Assembly (NCBI RefSeq): GCF_003268885.1
Contig: NZ_QLSX01000004.1
Coordinates: 1 to 64,000, forward strand
Reading direction: 5' to 3'
Length of the DNA: 64,000 nucleotides
DNA from: Onishia taeanensis
GTDB taxonomy: Bacteria > Pseudomonadota > Gammaproteobacteria > Pseudomonadales > Halomonadaceae
Position numbers and translations under genes: made by a program. A model generated the notes under the pieces. The model saw only the letters and a program-made list of their open reading frames with translations. It was not told where the DNA came from and did no database searches. This document shows, piece by piece, positions 1 to 9,609 of this stretch (within the stretch, counting starts at the first letter, position 1; each line of letters starts with the position of its first letter).

Positions 1-245
1 CTTACCTTTCCGAAGAAAGAAGCAGACCAAACTTGGCTCAAGGTTCAAACGTCTCAAAAAACGAAGCCGATATGGCTTGCTTTGACGAGTCGCTTGCCTT
101 GAAGTATCGGTGACTGATCACCCCTTCATCGACAAGCGCCCACATGAATTATCTGATCGATTGTTAAAGAGCAGCTCCGAACTCTTAAGAGAGGAGCATC
201 TCGCATTTGCCTGGCCGTTCGGCCGGCGCCCTGCGAGGAAGGCGT
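1..245 (-). promoter_or_regulatory. rRNA operon 5' leader; 16S gene starts beyond left edge
   Basis: This is the transcribed leader of an rRNA operon read leftwards. Seen: two strong tandem promoters just upstream (246-273 and 348-375, minus) and a boxA antitermination element at 161-173. The start of the 16S gene is not recognisable in the window, so it must lie to the left of position 1. No coding region is credible on either strand here. Confidence 0.8.
161..173 (-). promoter_or_regulatory. boxA antitermination element of rrn leader
   Basis: The minus strand reads TGCTCTTTAACAA, the canonical gammaproteobacterial rrn boxA that binds NusB/NusE (S10) and makes rRNA transcription resistant to Rho. 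It sits about 75 bases downstream of the proximal promoter, as in other rrn leaders. Confidence 0.9.
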
Positions 246-273
246 ATTCTACTGAATCGGCAGTGAATGTCAA
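246..273 (-). promoter_or_regulatory. rrn proximal promoter (P2-like)
   Basis: On the minus strand a TTGACA box (268-273) is followed after 16 bases by TAGAAT (246-251). Just downstream is a GC-rich discriminator. The same box pair recurs at 348-375, so these are tandem sigma-70 rRNA promoters. Confidence 0.85.
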
Positions 274-347
274 CCCTTGCTGTTATTGCTCACTCTAGAT
301 GACCGAGTGAACCAGCGGCGAGTTGAGCGCCGATCGAGCGGAGGAGC

Positions 348-375
348 ATTCTACCGTTTCCGGCTGTTTTGTCAA
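348..375 (-). promoter_or_regulatory. rrn distal promoter (P1-like)
   Basis: On the minus strand TTGACA (370-375), a 16-base spacer and TAGAAT (348-353) repeat the boxes and spacing of the promoter at 246-273 exactly. The sequence after the -10 box is GC-rich, as expected for growth-rate and ppGpp control of rRNA promoters (family knowledge). Confidence 0.85.
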
Positions 376-656
376 TGCCTGTCGATCAAACCTGATCGAA
401 AAACCTTAACGAAAACAAGTGCTTCCAACACCCTACACCGCTTCCGACGTTTGCTCGTCGGCGGCAGCGGATGCGTACTTTACGGATTATCGCGGACCCA
501 CGCAAGGGCTTTTCGACCACTAACTTCAAAAACAGCCTGACACCCCTTAAAAGACCGCGTAACTGCCGCAAAAGCGTTTCCAATCCCTAACAGTAGTCCA
601 GGCCTAGCGTCCCCACCAGATGGAAGATCAGTGCCAACCTAACAATGAGCCCCCTG
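376..656. other. Intergenic DNA upstream of rrn promoters
   Basis: No gene is supported here. The part next to the distal promoter could hold UP elements or Fis sites, but no clear motif was seen. ORFs on both strands have no protein-like character. Confidence 0.5.
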
Positions 657-869
657 CTACTCAGCATCCAGATATTGGCGGGCTTCTTTCATAGTAAAAG
701 ACGACATGATTAAAGAGCGGCATGCTTTCAACTCATCCAATCCGCTCATCCAACCAGCTTCAACTTCACTCATGCCCTCTTCTCGGCGGTAGATAGCTAT
801 CGCATAACTGGCATCGCCACCTGACTCAGGCGCCCTCCTCCATTTTGATCCGTATAGCGTGTGTGCAAT
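657..869 (-). pseudogene. Possible gene remnant or small hypothetical protein
   Basis: Between the rrn promoters and prpD the minus strand has a 71-codon open frame with protein-like composition, bounded by stops at both ends. An internal ATG at 773 would give a 38-residue protein beginning MSEVEAGWMSGLDELKAC and ending in KEARQYLDAE. The open frame extends about 30 codons upstream of that ATG with no start, and no Shine-Dalgarno is obvious. This suggests the tail of a degraded gene rather than an intact one. No family was recognised. It could also be chance. Confidence 0.3.
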
Positions 870-877
870 CTAAAGGC

Positions 878-2362
878 TCAGATCACGAAAAGGTCTACGA
901 AGCGATGAACCGGCGTGGCCTCGAGCAGAGCCTGGTCCTTGCACAAGGCAAAGATGTCGTTGCAGCGTCGCGGCGCGAAGCGGGTTGCCAGGTTGGCCTT
1001 GAACTTTTCCTCGAGCAGCGGGATACCCTCCTCACGACGCCGACGGTGACCGATCGGGTATTCAACGGCGACCTGCTCGGTCTTGCTGCCATCCTTGAAG
1101 AACACTTGGATGGCGTTGGCGATGGAGCGCTTGTCGGCCTCGAGATACTCGCGGGTATAGCGAGCGTCCTCGATGATCTCCATCTTGTCGCGCAGTTGGT
1201 CGATGATTGGGTGGTCGCGATGGAAGGCATCCTCATAGTGCTCGGCGGTCAGCCAGCCGAAGGCCAGCGGCACGGCGGTCATGTACTGCAGGCAGTGATC
1301 GCGGTCGGCCGGATTGGCGAGAGCCCCCACCTTGGAGATGATGCGAATCGCCGACTCATGGGTGGTAATCACGATCCTGTCGATCTCGTCGAGCCGATCC
1401 TTGACCTGCGGATGCAGGGTCACGGCGGCTTCGCAGGCGGTTTGGGCGTGAAACTCCGCCGGGAAGGATATCTTGAACAGCACGTTCTCCATCACATAGC
1501 TGCCATAGTCCTGGCTCAAGGAGAACTGGCGCTGACCCTCCGGCTTGATTTGCTGGTCCTTGTTGGTCTTTGCGAACAGCACATCATAGAAGCCCCACTG
1601 CGGCGCGCTGAGGACCCCGGGAATCCCCATCTCGCCGCGCATGGCGATATCGGCCAAGCGCACGGCACGGGAAGTCGCATCACCTGCGGCCCAGGACTTG
1701 CGCGAGCCGGCGTTCGGCGCATGACGATAGGTGCGCAGGCTCTGACCGTCGACGAAGGCATGCGACAGCGCCGACAGCAGCTGCTCACGATCGGCCCCCA
1801 TCAGCTTGGCGATCACCGCAGTGGAGGCCACCTTGACCAGTACCACGTGGTCGAGCCCCACACGGTTGAAAGAGTTCTCCAACGCAATCACGCCCTGGAT
1901 TTCGTGGGCCATGATCATGGCCTCGAGCACCTCGCGCATGGTCAGCGGCGTGCGATCATCGGCAACACGCTGCTGCGACAGATGGTCGGCGATGGCGAGA
2001 ATCCCACCCAGATTATCTGAAGGATGCCCCCATTCGGCGGCCAGCCAGGTGTCGTTATAGTCGAGCCAGCGGATGACGCAGCCGATATCCCAGGCGGCCT
2101 TGACCGGATCAAGGCGGAAGGATGTGCCAGGCACCCGCGCGCCATGGGGCACTATCGTGCCCTCGACCAACGGCCCCAAATGCTTGGTGCATTCCGGAAA
2201 GCGCAGCGCCAGCAGGCCACAGCCCAGTGTATCCATCAGACAGTTGCGTGCCGTATCCAGGGCCTCGGCGCTGTCGATGCGATAGTCCAGGACGTAGTCG
2301 GCGATCCGTTGAAGCTCGCTGTCATAGTCCGGACGAACATTGGCTTCTGCGGTGGCATCCAT
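878..2362 (-). CDS. prpD: 2-methylcitrate dehydratase PrpD (MmgE/PrpD family)
   Basis: PrpD dehydrates 2-methylcitrate to 2-methyl-cis-aconitate in the 2-methylcitrate cycle of propionate catabolism, in the cytosol. The 494-residue product has the usual family length, with the characteristic early segment [20 protein letters not shown] and a conserved RWLDYNDTW motif near residue 100. The start ATG at 2362 is preceded by a strong GAGGAG Shine-Dalgarno. It is the last gene of the prp cluster, 191 bases after prpF. That gap has an AT-rich stretch (about 2405-2440) that could hold a weak internal promoter. An acnD/prpF pair for the same step is also present, so PrpD may be redundant or specialised for one stereoisomer (inference). 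Confidence 0.95.
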   Translation of the reverse strand: MDATAEANVRPDYDSELQRIADYVLDYRIDSAEALDTARNCLMDTLGCGLLALRFPECTKHLGPLVEGTIVPHGARVPGTSFRLDPVKAAWDIGCVIRWLDYNDTWLAAEWGHPSDNLGGILAIADHLSQQRVADDRTPLTMREVLEAMIMAHEIQGVIALENSFNRVGLDHVVLVKVASTAVIAKLMGADREQLLSALSHAFVDGQSLRTYRHAPNAGSRKSWAAGDATSRAVRLADIAMRGEMGIPGVLSAPQWGFYDVLFAKTNKDQQIKPEGQRQFSLSQDYGSYVMENVLFKISFPAEFHAQTACEAAVTLHPQVKDRLDEIDRIVITTHESAIRIISKVGALANPADRDHCLQYMTAVPLAFGWLTAEHYEDAFHRDHPIIDQLRDKMEIIEDARYTREYLEADKRSIANAIQVFFKDGSKTEQVAVEYPIGHRRRREEGIPLLEEKFKANLATRFAPRRCNDIFALCKDQALLEATPVHRFVDLFVI

Positions 2363-2553
2363 GGCAGCTCCTCCTCATCAATGGCGGGTCAGAGATTATT
2401 GCCGGCCACTTCACTATAGGAAACGACACGCTATAAGAAACGAGAGGCTAGCGAAAAGGCGATACGCCGGACCACTTACCTCAAGGCACTACAGCTCGAA
2501 ACGCACTCACCAGCAACACGAATCAGCACAACGTGACGGTCGAGAAAGACAGC

Positions 2554-3735
2554 TCAGAAACTGTCGCCAGGCACTCGAACGAAGCCCTCCATCAACACCC
2601 GGGCGCTGCGGCTCATTACCGCCTGATCGATGACCCAACGGCCGTCCACAAGGCTTGCTTCCGCACCAACCCTCAGGGTGCCGGACGGGTGGCCGAAGGT
2701 CACAGCCGTATGCTTGCCGCCGCCGGCTGCCAGGTTGACCAGGGTCCCTTCGATGGCCGCTGCCGAAGCGATGGCCACCGCCGCGGTGCCCATCATGGCG
2801 TGATGGAGTTTGCCCATGGAGAGCGCTCGTACCCTCAGGTCGATGTCGTCGGCCTCAACCGATTTACCACTCGACGCGGTGTAGCTCGCCGGTGGCGCCA
2901 CGAAGGCCACCTTGGGCGTGTGCTGTCGATTGGCAGCCTCGCCAAGTTCCTTGATCAGCCCCATACGCAGGGCCCCATGGGCGCGGATGGACTCGAACTT
3001 TTCGAGCGCCTCGGTATCGCCGTTGATCGCTTCCTGCAGCTCGCTGCCGGAGTAGCCAAGGTCAGAGGCGTTGATAAACACAGTCGGAATGCCGGCGTTG
3101 ATCATCGTCGCCTTGAGGCGACCTCCCGGCACTACATCATCCGGTACCTCCAGTTCATCGATCAGATGGCCGGTGGGGAAGATGGCACCCTCACCGTCTG
3201 CGGGATCCTTGAAGGCCACCGGCACTTCGGCTGCCGGAAAAGTCACACCGTCGAGCTCGAAGTCACCGACCTCCTGCACCTGGCCATCGGTGATCGGCAC
3301 CCGGGAGACAATGGTCTTGCCGATATTGACCTGCCAGATACGCACCTCGACCACCCCGTTCTCGGGGATACGCGCGGAATCGATGAGGCCGTTGCTGATA
3401 GCGAAGGGGCCCACGGCGGCAGACAGGTTGCCGCAGTTACCGCTCCAGTCGACGAACGGCTTGTCGATCGCCACCTGGCCGAACAGATAATCCACGTCAT
3501 GCTCGGGGCTGTCGCTCTTCGACAAGATCACCGTCTTGCTGGTGCTGGAGGTCGCCCCGCCCATGCCGTCAATCTGCTTCTGATAGGGGTCGGGGCTGCC
3601 GATTACCCGTAGCAACAGACGATCACGGACCTCGCCCGGCTGGCGAGCCGCCTCGGGCAGGTCCTGAAGGCGGAAGAAGACCCCCTTGCTGGTGCCGCCA
3701 CGCATATAGGTCGCGGGAATCCGGATCTGGTTCAT
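2554..3735 (-). CDS. prpF: AcnD-accessory isomerase PrpF
   Basis: PrpF belongs to a diaminopimelate-epimerase-like fold family. It works with AcnD by isomerising trans-2-methylaconitate to the cis form (family knowledge). The 393-residue product begins MNQIRIPATYMRGGTSKGVF, a typical PrpF N-terminus, and has the expected length. Its ATG overlaps the acnD stop by four bases (3732-3735), so the two genes are translationally coupled. The gene order acnD-prpF-prpD supports the assignment. Confidence 0.95.
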   Translation of the reverse strand: MNQIRIPATYMRGGTSKGVFFRLQDLPEAARQPGEVRDRLLLRVIGSPDPYQKQIDGMGGATSSTSKTVILSKSDSPEHDVDYLFGQVAIDKPFVDWSGNCGNLSAAVGPFAISNGLIDSARIPENGVVEVRIWQVNIGKTIVSRVPITDGQVQEVGDFELDGVTFPAAEVPVAFKDPADGEGAIFPTGHLIDELEVPDDVVPGGRLKATMINAGIPTVFINASDLGYSGSELQEAINGDTEALEKFESIRAHGALRMGLIKELGEAANRQHTPKVAFVAPPASYTASSGKSVEADDIDLRVRALSMGKLHHAMMGTAAVAIASAAAIEGTLVNLAAGGGKHTAVTFGHPSGTLRVGAEASLVDGRWVIDQAVMSRSARVLMEGFVRVPGDSF

Positions 3736-6350
3736 ACGTTGTCTGCCTCCGCGGTTTCCAGGAAGTCCTGAGCGAAGCGCTGCAGCACGCCGCCAGCTGA
3801 GTAGATGGAGACCTCCTCGGCGGTATCCAGGCGACAGGTCACCGGCACCCTGTCGATCTCGCCGCTCTGGCGGTGGATCTTGAGCTCGAGCGTGGCTTGC
3901 GGTGACGGCGTGCCCTCGACGTCATAGGTCTCGGTGCCGTCGAGCTTGAGGGTGTGGCGTGTGGTGCCCTCCTCGAACTGCAGGGGCATCACGCCCATGC
4001 CGATCAGGTTAGTGCGGTGGATGCGCTCGAAGCCCTCGGCGACGATGGCCTCGACCCCGGCGAGCGCCACGCCCTTGGCCGCCCAGTCACGCGACGAGCC
4101 CTGGCCGTAGTCGGCGCCGGCGACGATGATCAACGGCTGCTTGCGCTCCATGTAGGTCTCGATGGCCTCCCACATGCGCGTGACCTTGCCCTCCGGCTCG
4201 ATGCGCGCCAGCGAGCCCTGCCGCACCTTGCCGCTCTCGTCGCGCACCATCTCGTTGTAGAGCTTGGGATTGGCAAAGGTGGCCCGCTGTGCGGTCAAGT
4301 GATCGCCGCGGTGGGTGGCGTAGGAGTTGAAGTCCTCCTCCGGCAAACCCATCTTCGCCAGGTACTCGCCCGCCGCACTGTCCAGCATGATGGCGTTGGA
4401 CGGTGACAGATGATCGGTGGTGATGTTGTCCGGCAACACCGCCAACGGCCGCATGCCCTTGAGGGTTTTCTCGCCAACCATGCCACCTTCCCAATAGGGC
4501 GGGCGACGGATATAGGTGCTCTGGGGACGCCATTCGTAGAGCGGATTGACCTGGGCACGAGCGCCCTTGTCCACATCGAACATCGGGATATAGGTCGCCC
4601 GAAACTGCTCCGGCTTGACGCTCTGCTTGACGATGGAATCGATCTCCTCGTCCGCGGGCCAGATATCCTTCAGGGTGACCGGGTTGCCGTTGTGATCGTA
4701 GCCCAGGACATCCTTCTCGATGTCGAAGCGGATGGTCCCCGCGATGGCGTAGGCCACCACCAGCGGCGGCGAGGCGAGGAAGGCCTGCTTGGCATAAGGG
4801 TGGATGCGGCCATCGAAGTTGCGGTTACCGGACAGCACCGCCGTGGAATAAAGGTCCCGCTCGACGATCTCCTGCTGGATCTTCGGGTCCAGGGCGCCGG
4901 ACATGCCGTTGCAGGTGGTGCAGGCGAAGGCCACCACACCGAAGCCAAGATCTTCGAGCTCGGGCAGCAGGTTGGCCTCCTCCAGATACATCTTCACCGT
5001 CTTGGAGCCCGGCGCCAGGGAGCTCTTCACCCAGGGTTTGCGGGTCAGGCCCAGCTTGTTGGCATTGCGGGCGATCAGACCCGCGGCCACCATGTTGCGC
5101 GGATTACTGGTATTCGTGCAGCTGGTGATGGCGGCGATGATCACTGCGCCATCGGGTATCTTGCCCGCTTTCTCCTCCGCCTGCGCCTTGTCCAGGTCAA
5201 CGGCGATACCGCGCTTGGCGAGTTCAGAGGTCGGCAGATGGGCATGGGGGTTGGACGGGCCCGCCAGGGTCCGAGTAACCGAAGACAGATCGAAGGTCAG
5301 CATGCGCTCATATTCGGCAGCCTTGAGGCTGTCGCCCCATAAGCCCGCTTCCTTCGCATACCGTTCGACCAGCGCCACCTGATCATCGTCGCGACCGGTG
5401 AGTTTCAGATAGTCGATAGTCTGATCGTCGATGTAGAACATCGCCGCCGTGGCCCCATACTCTGGCGTCATGTTGGAGATGGTGGCCCGATCGCCTACGG
5501 TCAGCGCCTCGGCCCCCTCACCGAAGAACTCCAGGTAGGCCCCCACCACGCGCTCCTGGCGCAGGAACTCGGTTAGCGCCAGCACCATGTCCGTACTGGT
5601 AATCCCGGGCTGCAGCTTGCCAGTAAGCTTCACGCCGACGATGTCCGGCAGGCGCATCATGGAGGCGCGACCCAGCATCACGCTCTCGGCCTCGAGGCCG
5701 CCCACGCCGACGGAGATCACCCCCAGCGCGTCGACCATCGGCGTGTGGCTGTCGGTGCCCACGCAGGTATCCGGGAACGCCACGCCATCGCGCTTCTGCA
5801 CCACCGGAGACATCTTCTCCAGATTGATCTGGTGCATGATGCCGTTGCCGGGGGGGATGACATCGACGTTCTCGAACGCGGTCTTGGTCCAATTGATGAA
5901 GTGGAAGCGGTCGTCGTTGCGACGGTCCTCGATGGCGCGATTCTGCGCGAAGGCATCCTTCTCGAATCCGGCATGCTCGACGGCCAGCGAATGATCGACG
6001 ATCAACTGGGTCGGCACTACCGGGTTGACCTTGGCCGGGTCCCCGCCCTTCTCGGCGATGGCATCGCGCAGGCCAGCCAGATCGACCAGGGCCGTCTGGC
6101 CGAGGATGTCGTGACACACCACGCGGGCCGGGTACCAGGGGAAGTCCAGATCACGCCGACGTTCGATCAGCTGCTTGAGCGAATCGGTCAACACGGCCGG
6201 CTCGCAGCGGCGCACCAACTGTTCGGCCAGCACGCGCGAGGTATAGGGAAGCGTGTCGTAGGCCCCGGGCTTAATGTCCTCGACGGCCGCACGGGTATCA
6301 AAATACTCAAGCGACGTGCCGGGTAAGGGTTTGCGGTAGTCAGTGTTCAT
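3732..6350 (-). CDS. acnD: Fe/S-dependent 2-methylisocitrate dehydratase AcnD
   Basis: AcnD is an aconitase-family [4Fe-4S] enzyme that dehydrates 2-methylcitrate and needs PrpF to give the usable cis product. The protein is about 872 residues. Cluster-ligand regions are visible: a Cys in AITSCTNTSNPRN and the pair in FACTTCNGMSG. The C-terminal swivel domain has GADYGQGSSRDWA. An ATG at 6362 is possible, but the ATG at 6350 gives the family-like N-terminus MNTDYRKPLPGTSLEYFD. Neither start has a strong Shine-Dalgarno. Its end overlaps prpF by four bases. The operon context separates it from housekeeping AcnA. Confidence 0.95.
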   Translation of the reverse strand: MNTDYRKPLPGTSLEYFDTRAAVEDIKPGAYDTLPYTSRVLAEQLVRRCEPAVLTDSLKQLIERRRDLDFPWYPARVVCHDILGQTALVDLAGLRDAIAEKGGDPAKVNPVVPTQLIVDHSLAVEHAGFEKDAFAQNRAIEDRRNDDRFHFINWTKTAFENVDVIPPGNGIMHQINLEKMSPVVQKRDGVAFPDTCVGTDSHTPMVDALGVISVGVGGLEAESVMLGRASMMRLPDIVGVKLTGKLQPGITSTDMVLALTEFLRQERVVGAYLEFFGEGAEALTVGDRATISNMTPEYGATAAMFYIDDQTIDYLKLTGRDDDQVALVERYAKEAGLWGDSLKAAEYERMLTFDLSSVTRTLAGPSNPHAHLPTSELAKRGIAVDLDKAQAEEKAGKIPDGAVIIAAITSCTNTSNPRNMVAAGLIARNANKLGLTRKPWVKSSLAPGSKTVKMYLEEANLLPELEDLGFGVVAFACTTCNGMSGALDPKIQQEIVERDLYSTAVLSGNRNFDGRIHPYAKQAFLASPPLVVAYAIAGTIRFDIEKDVLGYDHNGNPVTLKDIWPADEEIDSIVKQSVKPEQFRATYIPMFDVDKGARAQVNPLYEWRPQSTYIRRPPYWEGGMVGEKTLKGMRPLAVLPDNITTDHLSPSNAIMLDSAAGEYLAKMGLPEEDFNSYATHRGDHLTAQRATFANPKLYNEMVRDESGKVRQGSLARIEPEGKVTRMWEAIETYMERKQPLIIVAGADYGQGSSRDWAAKGVALAGVEAIVAEGFERIHRTNLIGMGVMPLQFEEGTTRHTLKLDGTETYDVEGTPSPQATLELKIHRQSGEIDRVPVTCRLDTAEEVSIYSAGGVLQRFAQDFLETAEADNV

Positions 6351-6473
6351 GGCGTCGGGCATCTTTTTTCAGTGGGCTCAAAGGCAGGAAGAGCAAGGCA
6401 GGCGAGATCAGAGCACACGAGAGAGACGAGCGTGGCGACCCAGCGGCCGACACGCTCGATCTCAGGGGGTAGA

Positions 6474-7601
6474 TCAGTCACGCTGCTCGACGGGCACCCA
6501 TGCCTGAGGCTCAGGGCCACTGTAATCAGCACTGGGGCGGATGATGCGATTGTTGTCGCGCTGCTCGAAAACGTGGGCGCACCAGCCGGTAACCCGTGAG
6601 CAGACGAAGATCGGGGTGAATAGCTTGGTCGGGATGCCCATGAAATGATAAGCGCTGGCATGGAAGAAGTCGGCGTTGCAGAACAGCTTCTTCTCGCGCC
6701 ACATCACCGACTCGACACGCTCGGACACCGGATAGAGGACGCTGTCACCGACATCCTCGGCGAGCTTCTTGGACCACTGCTTGATCAGGGCATTGCGCGG
6801 GTCGGAGTCACGGTAGATGGCATGGCCAAAGCCCATGATCTTGTCCTTACGCGCCAGCATGCCCATGACCTCGCGCTCGGCCTCTTCCGGGCTCTGCCAG
6901 CCCTCGATCATCGCCATCGCCGCTTCGTTGGCACCGCCATGTAGCGGACCTCTCAGGGTGCCGATAGCGCCGGTCACGCAAGAGTGCATATCCGACAGCG
7001 TCGAGGCGCAGACCCGGGCATTGAAGGTCGAGGCATTGAATTCGTGCTCGGCATACAGGATCAATGACACGTTCATGACCCGGGCATGCAGCTCGGAGGC
7101 TGGTTCGTCGCGCAACAGATGCAGGAAGTGCCCGCCCACCGAAGCATCATCGGTCACGGTATCGATGCGCACTCCCTCATGAGTGAAGCGATACCAGTAG
7201 CAGATGATCGATGGCAGCGCCGCCAGCAGTCGATCCGCCACGTCCTGCTGCTCATCGAAGCTCTGCTCGGTTTCCAGGTTGCCAAGCATCGATGCCCCGG
7301 TGCGCATCACATCCATCGGATGGGCGTCGGCGGGAATCTGCTCGAGGACCTTTTTCAGCGCATCAGGCAGGGCGCGTAGCCCCTTGAGCTTGGTGATATA
7401 GGCATCGAGCTCAGCCTGATTCGGCAGCTTGCCCTTGAGCAGCAGGTAGGCGACTTCCTCGAAGCGTGCATGCTCCGCCAGATCGTGGATATCGTAACCG
7501 CGATAGGTCAGCCCGGAACCGCTCTTGCCGACAGTGCACAGAGCGGTACTGCCCGCGCTCTGGCCGCGCAGACCCGCGCCTGCCTTGGGTTGTTCTGCCA
7601 T
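6474..7601 (-). CDS. prpC: 2-methylcitrate synthase PrpC
   Basis: PrpC condenses propionyl-CoA with oxaloacetate to 2-methylcitrate. The 375-residue protein is the short citrate-synthase type. The catalytic His segments GPLHGGANEAAM and GFGHAIYR and the catalytic Asp in FCNADFFHASAYH are all visible. The ATG at 7601 follows GGAGACACGTC, a good Shine-Dalgarno. Its place between prpB and acnD makes methylcitrate synthase far more likely than GltA. The 111-base gap to prpB holds two copies of ATGCAGTCGTGA, of unknown meaning. Confidence 0.95.
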   Translation of the reverse strand: MAEQPKAGAGLRGQSAGSTALCTVGKSGSGLTYRGYDIHDLAEHARFEEVAYLLLKGKLPNQAELDAYITKLKGLRALPDALKKVLEQIPADAHPMDVMRTGASMLGNLETEQSFDEQQDVADRLLAALPSIICYWYRFTHEGVRIDTVTDDASVGGHFLHLLRDEPASELHARVMNVSLILYAEHEFNASTFNARVCASTLSDMHSCVTGAIGTLRGPLHGGANEAAMAMIEGWQSPEEAEREVMGMLARKDKIMGFGHAIYRDSDPRNALIKQWSKKLAEDVGDSVLYPVSERVESVMWREKKLFCNADFFHASAYHFMGIPTKLFTPIFVCSRVTGWCAHVFEQRDNNRIIRPSADYSGPEPQAWVPVEQRD

Positions 7602-7712
7602 GACGTGTCTCCTACTGGCGTGTAATCGATGTTGTGGTTGTTGTCGTATTAAATGCAGTCGTGATGAATGCAGTCGTGACGGGGCTAGTCGTCCTGGTGA
7701 CTGGTCACCGGG

Positions 7713-8600
7713 TCAGTCCTGACGCTTGTCTGTGAAGAGCGCATCCAACTTCTGCTCGAAGCTGTGATAGTCGAGAAAATCGTAGAGTTCGTCGCGGGTC
7801 TGCATGATGTCGACCACGTCACGCTGATGCCCGTTGTCGGCGATGCTCTGATAAACCTTGAGCGCCGCGGCATTCATGGCGCGGAATGCCGACAGCGGAT
7901 ACAGCACCATGCGGCAGCCGACCTCGGCGAGCTCCTGCTGGCTGAACAGTGGCGTGGCACCGAACTCGGTGATGTTGGCAAGGATCGGCGCCTTCACCCT
8001 GTCGCAGAAGGCCCGATAGTCATCGAGACTGTGCACCGCCTCGGCGAAGATCGCATCGGCGCCGGCCTCGACGCAGGCATTGGCCCGGTCGATGGCTGCC
8101 TCGAGTCCTTCCTTCTGGAAGGCATCGGTACGCGCAATCAGGTAGAAGTCTGGATCCAGGCGGGCGTCGGCGGCGGCCTTGATGCGGTCGACCATCTCTT
8201 CCCTGGACACGATGGCCTTGTTGGGCCGATGGCCGCAGCGCTTCTGTGCCACCTGATCTTCAAGATGCACGGCCGCCACCCCGGCGCGCTGCATCTCCTT
8301 GACGGTGCGCTCGATGTTGAAGGCGCCCCCCCAGCCGGTATCGATATCCACCAGCAGCGGCAGATCAGTGGCAGCGGTGATCCGCCGCGCGTCCTCGACC
8401 ACGTCGTTCATGGTGGTCATGCCAAGATCGGGCAGACCGAAGGAGGCGTTAGCCACCCCACCACCGGACAGGTAGATGGCCTGATGGCCGACCCGCTGAG
8501 CCATCAGCGCAGTGTAGGCGTTGATGGTGCCCAGGATCGGCAGGGGCTGTTGGGCCTCGAGGGCGGCACGAAAGCGTGCACCGGGAGTGAGGGTGGTCAT
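7713..8600 (-). CDS. prpB: Methylisocitrate lyase PrpB
   Basis: PrpB cleaves 2-methylisocitrate to pyruvate and succinate. The product is 295 residues, the usual size, of the ICL/PEP-mutase superfamily with the active-site loop motif KRCGHRPNK and Mg-binding acidic residues in [10 protein letters not shown]. An upstream in-frame start exists near 8681, but the ATG at 8600 has a clear AGGAG Shine-Dalgarno and matches family length. It is separated from the regulator gene by 40 bases and is probably co-transcribed. Confidence 0.95.
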   Translation of the reverse strand: MTTLTPGARFRAALEAQQPLPILGTINAYTALMAQRVGHQAIYLSGGGVANASFGLPDLGMTTMNDVVEDARRITAATDLPLLVDIDTGWGGAFNIERTVKEMQRAGVAAVHLEDQVAQKRCGHRPNKAIVSREEMVDRIKAAADARLDPDFYLIARTDAFQKEGLEAAIDRANACVEAGADAIFAEAVHSLDDYRAFCDRVKAPILANITEFGATPLFSQQELAEVGCRMVLYPLSAFRAMNAAALKVYQSIADNGHQRDVVDIMQTRDELYDFLDYHSFEQKLDALFTDKRQD

Positions 8601-8640
8601 GATGTTCTCCTGTCTGGGAAAGCGCCCCGGGCAACGTTCG

Positions 8641-9351
8641 TCACTGGGACTGAGTGGATTCCTGGTCGAGAATGGCCGCATAGCGCTCGGCGACGTTGGC
8701 TCTCGAGGCGCTGACGTGGCGACGCATCAGCAGTTCGGATAGCTCTGCGTCACCGGCCTCGATGGCATCGACGATGCGATGGTGCTCGACGAAGGCACGC
8801 TGCGGGCGGCTGCCACTGGCGCTGAACTGGGTACGATAGAGCCGTACTAGGTAATAAAGGTCGTCGCAGAGAATCGTCATCAGCATGCGATTGTGACTGC
8901 CCTGCACGATCCGATAATGAAAATCGAGATCCCCTTCCCGCTGAAAGTAAGCCTCGCCGCGGCGAAGGTCGGCCTGACGCTCGTGCACGGCCAGCACCTC
9001 GCGCAGGCCGGCAATCTCATCGGCGGTCATGTGCTCGGCGGCAAGCCTCGCGGCCATGCTTTCCAACGCCTCGCGCACATCGAACAACTCGATCAGCTCT
9101 TTCATTGAGAGCTTGACCACCCGTGCGCCAACATGAGGCACTCGCTCGATCAGGCGATGCGTTTCAAGCCTGCGCATGGCTTCGCGCAGCGGACCACGGG
9201 AAATGCCGTAGGTCTTGGAAAGGCCCGGCTCGGTGATCTTGCTGCCCGGCGCCAGGTCACCGCGCACGATGGCGCTCTGCAACTGGTTGAAGACCCGCTC
9301 TGCCAGGGTGCGCACTTCCGGGGTCGCGAGATCGGGTGAAGAGGTTGTCAT
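8641..9351 (-). CDS. GntR-family (FCD) regulator of the prp operon
   Basis: This is a 236-residue transcription factor with an N-terminal winged helix (about residues 15-80, with [20 protein letters not shown]) and a C-terminal all-helical FCD ligand domain. It heads the prp operon and is probably autoregulatory, sensing a cycle intermediate as the pseudomonad prp GntR regulators do (inference from context). The ATG at 9351 is chosen. A TTG at 9366 is in frame but would lie inside the palindrome at 9355-9368. No Shine-Dalgarno precedes the ATG because the palindrome occupies that position. Confidence 0.88.
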   Translation of the reverse strand: MTTSSPDLATPEVRTLAERVFNQLQSAIVRGDLAPGSKITEPGLSKTYGISRGPLREAMRRLETHRLIERVPHVGARVVKLSMKELIELFDVREALESMAARLAAEHMTADEIAGLREVLAVHERQADLRRGEAYFQREGDLDFHYRIVQGSHNRMLMTILCDDLYYLVRLYRTQFSASGSRPQRAFVEHHRIVDAIEAGDAELSELLMRRHVSASRANVAERYAAILDQESTQSQ

Positions 9352-9354
9352 AGT

Positions 9355-9368
9355 AATTGTCGACAATT
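9355..9368. promoter_or_regulatory. Palindromic operator, proximal (prp regulator)
   Basis: AATTGTCGACAATT is a perfect 14-bp palindrome lying between the predicted transcription start and the regulator ATG. A second TTGTCGACAA occurs at 9475-9484. Palindromes of this size are typical sites for GntR/FCD dimers. Binding here would block transcription start or ribosome access (inference). Confidence 0.7.
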
Positions 9369-9382
9369 AAATGATGAAATGA

Positions 9383-9411
9383 ACTTTAGCCAGCCGCCGG
9401 GATGGGGTCAA
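9383..9411 (-). promoter_or_regulatory. Predicted prp operon promoter
   Basis: On the minus strand TTGACC (9406-9411), a 17-base spacer and TAAAGT (9383-9388) form a good sigma-70 promoter. Transcription should start near 9376, just upstream of the proximal palindrome, and read into the GntR gene and prpBC-acnD-prpFD. Confidence 0.65.
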
Positions 9412-9474
9412 TATGCATTCGGCCCGCATTGACTACACCTTTTGGCGTACGGCTAAAGGTGGGCGCCAAATTTG

Positions 9475-9484
9475 TTGTCGACAA
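9475..9484. promoter_or_regulatory. Palindromic operator, distal (prp regulator)
   Basis: TTGTCGACAA is identical to the core of the palindrome at 9355-9368. The centres are about 118 bp apart, with the prp promoter between them. Cooperative binding or looping is possible. It may also control the divergent pabB side. Confidence 0.6.
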
Positions 9485-9609
9485 TATTACCAGAGATGCC
9501 GGCGTAACGCCGAGCTCCTGATGGCGCGGCTGAAGCGTGGATAACGCAGAAGGGACAAATGGCGTCACGGCCCCTAGAATGTGGCGCTCGTTGAGGAAAA
9601 GCACATCCC

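Noticed and set aside
845-2020. Long plus-strand open frame opposite prpD
   Set aside because: Antisense shadow of a well-supported gene in high-GC DNA; composition is rich in Leu/Gly/His repeats and no family is recognisable.
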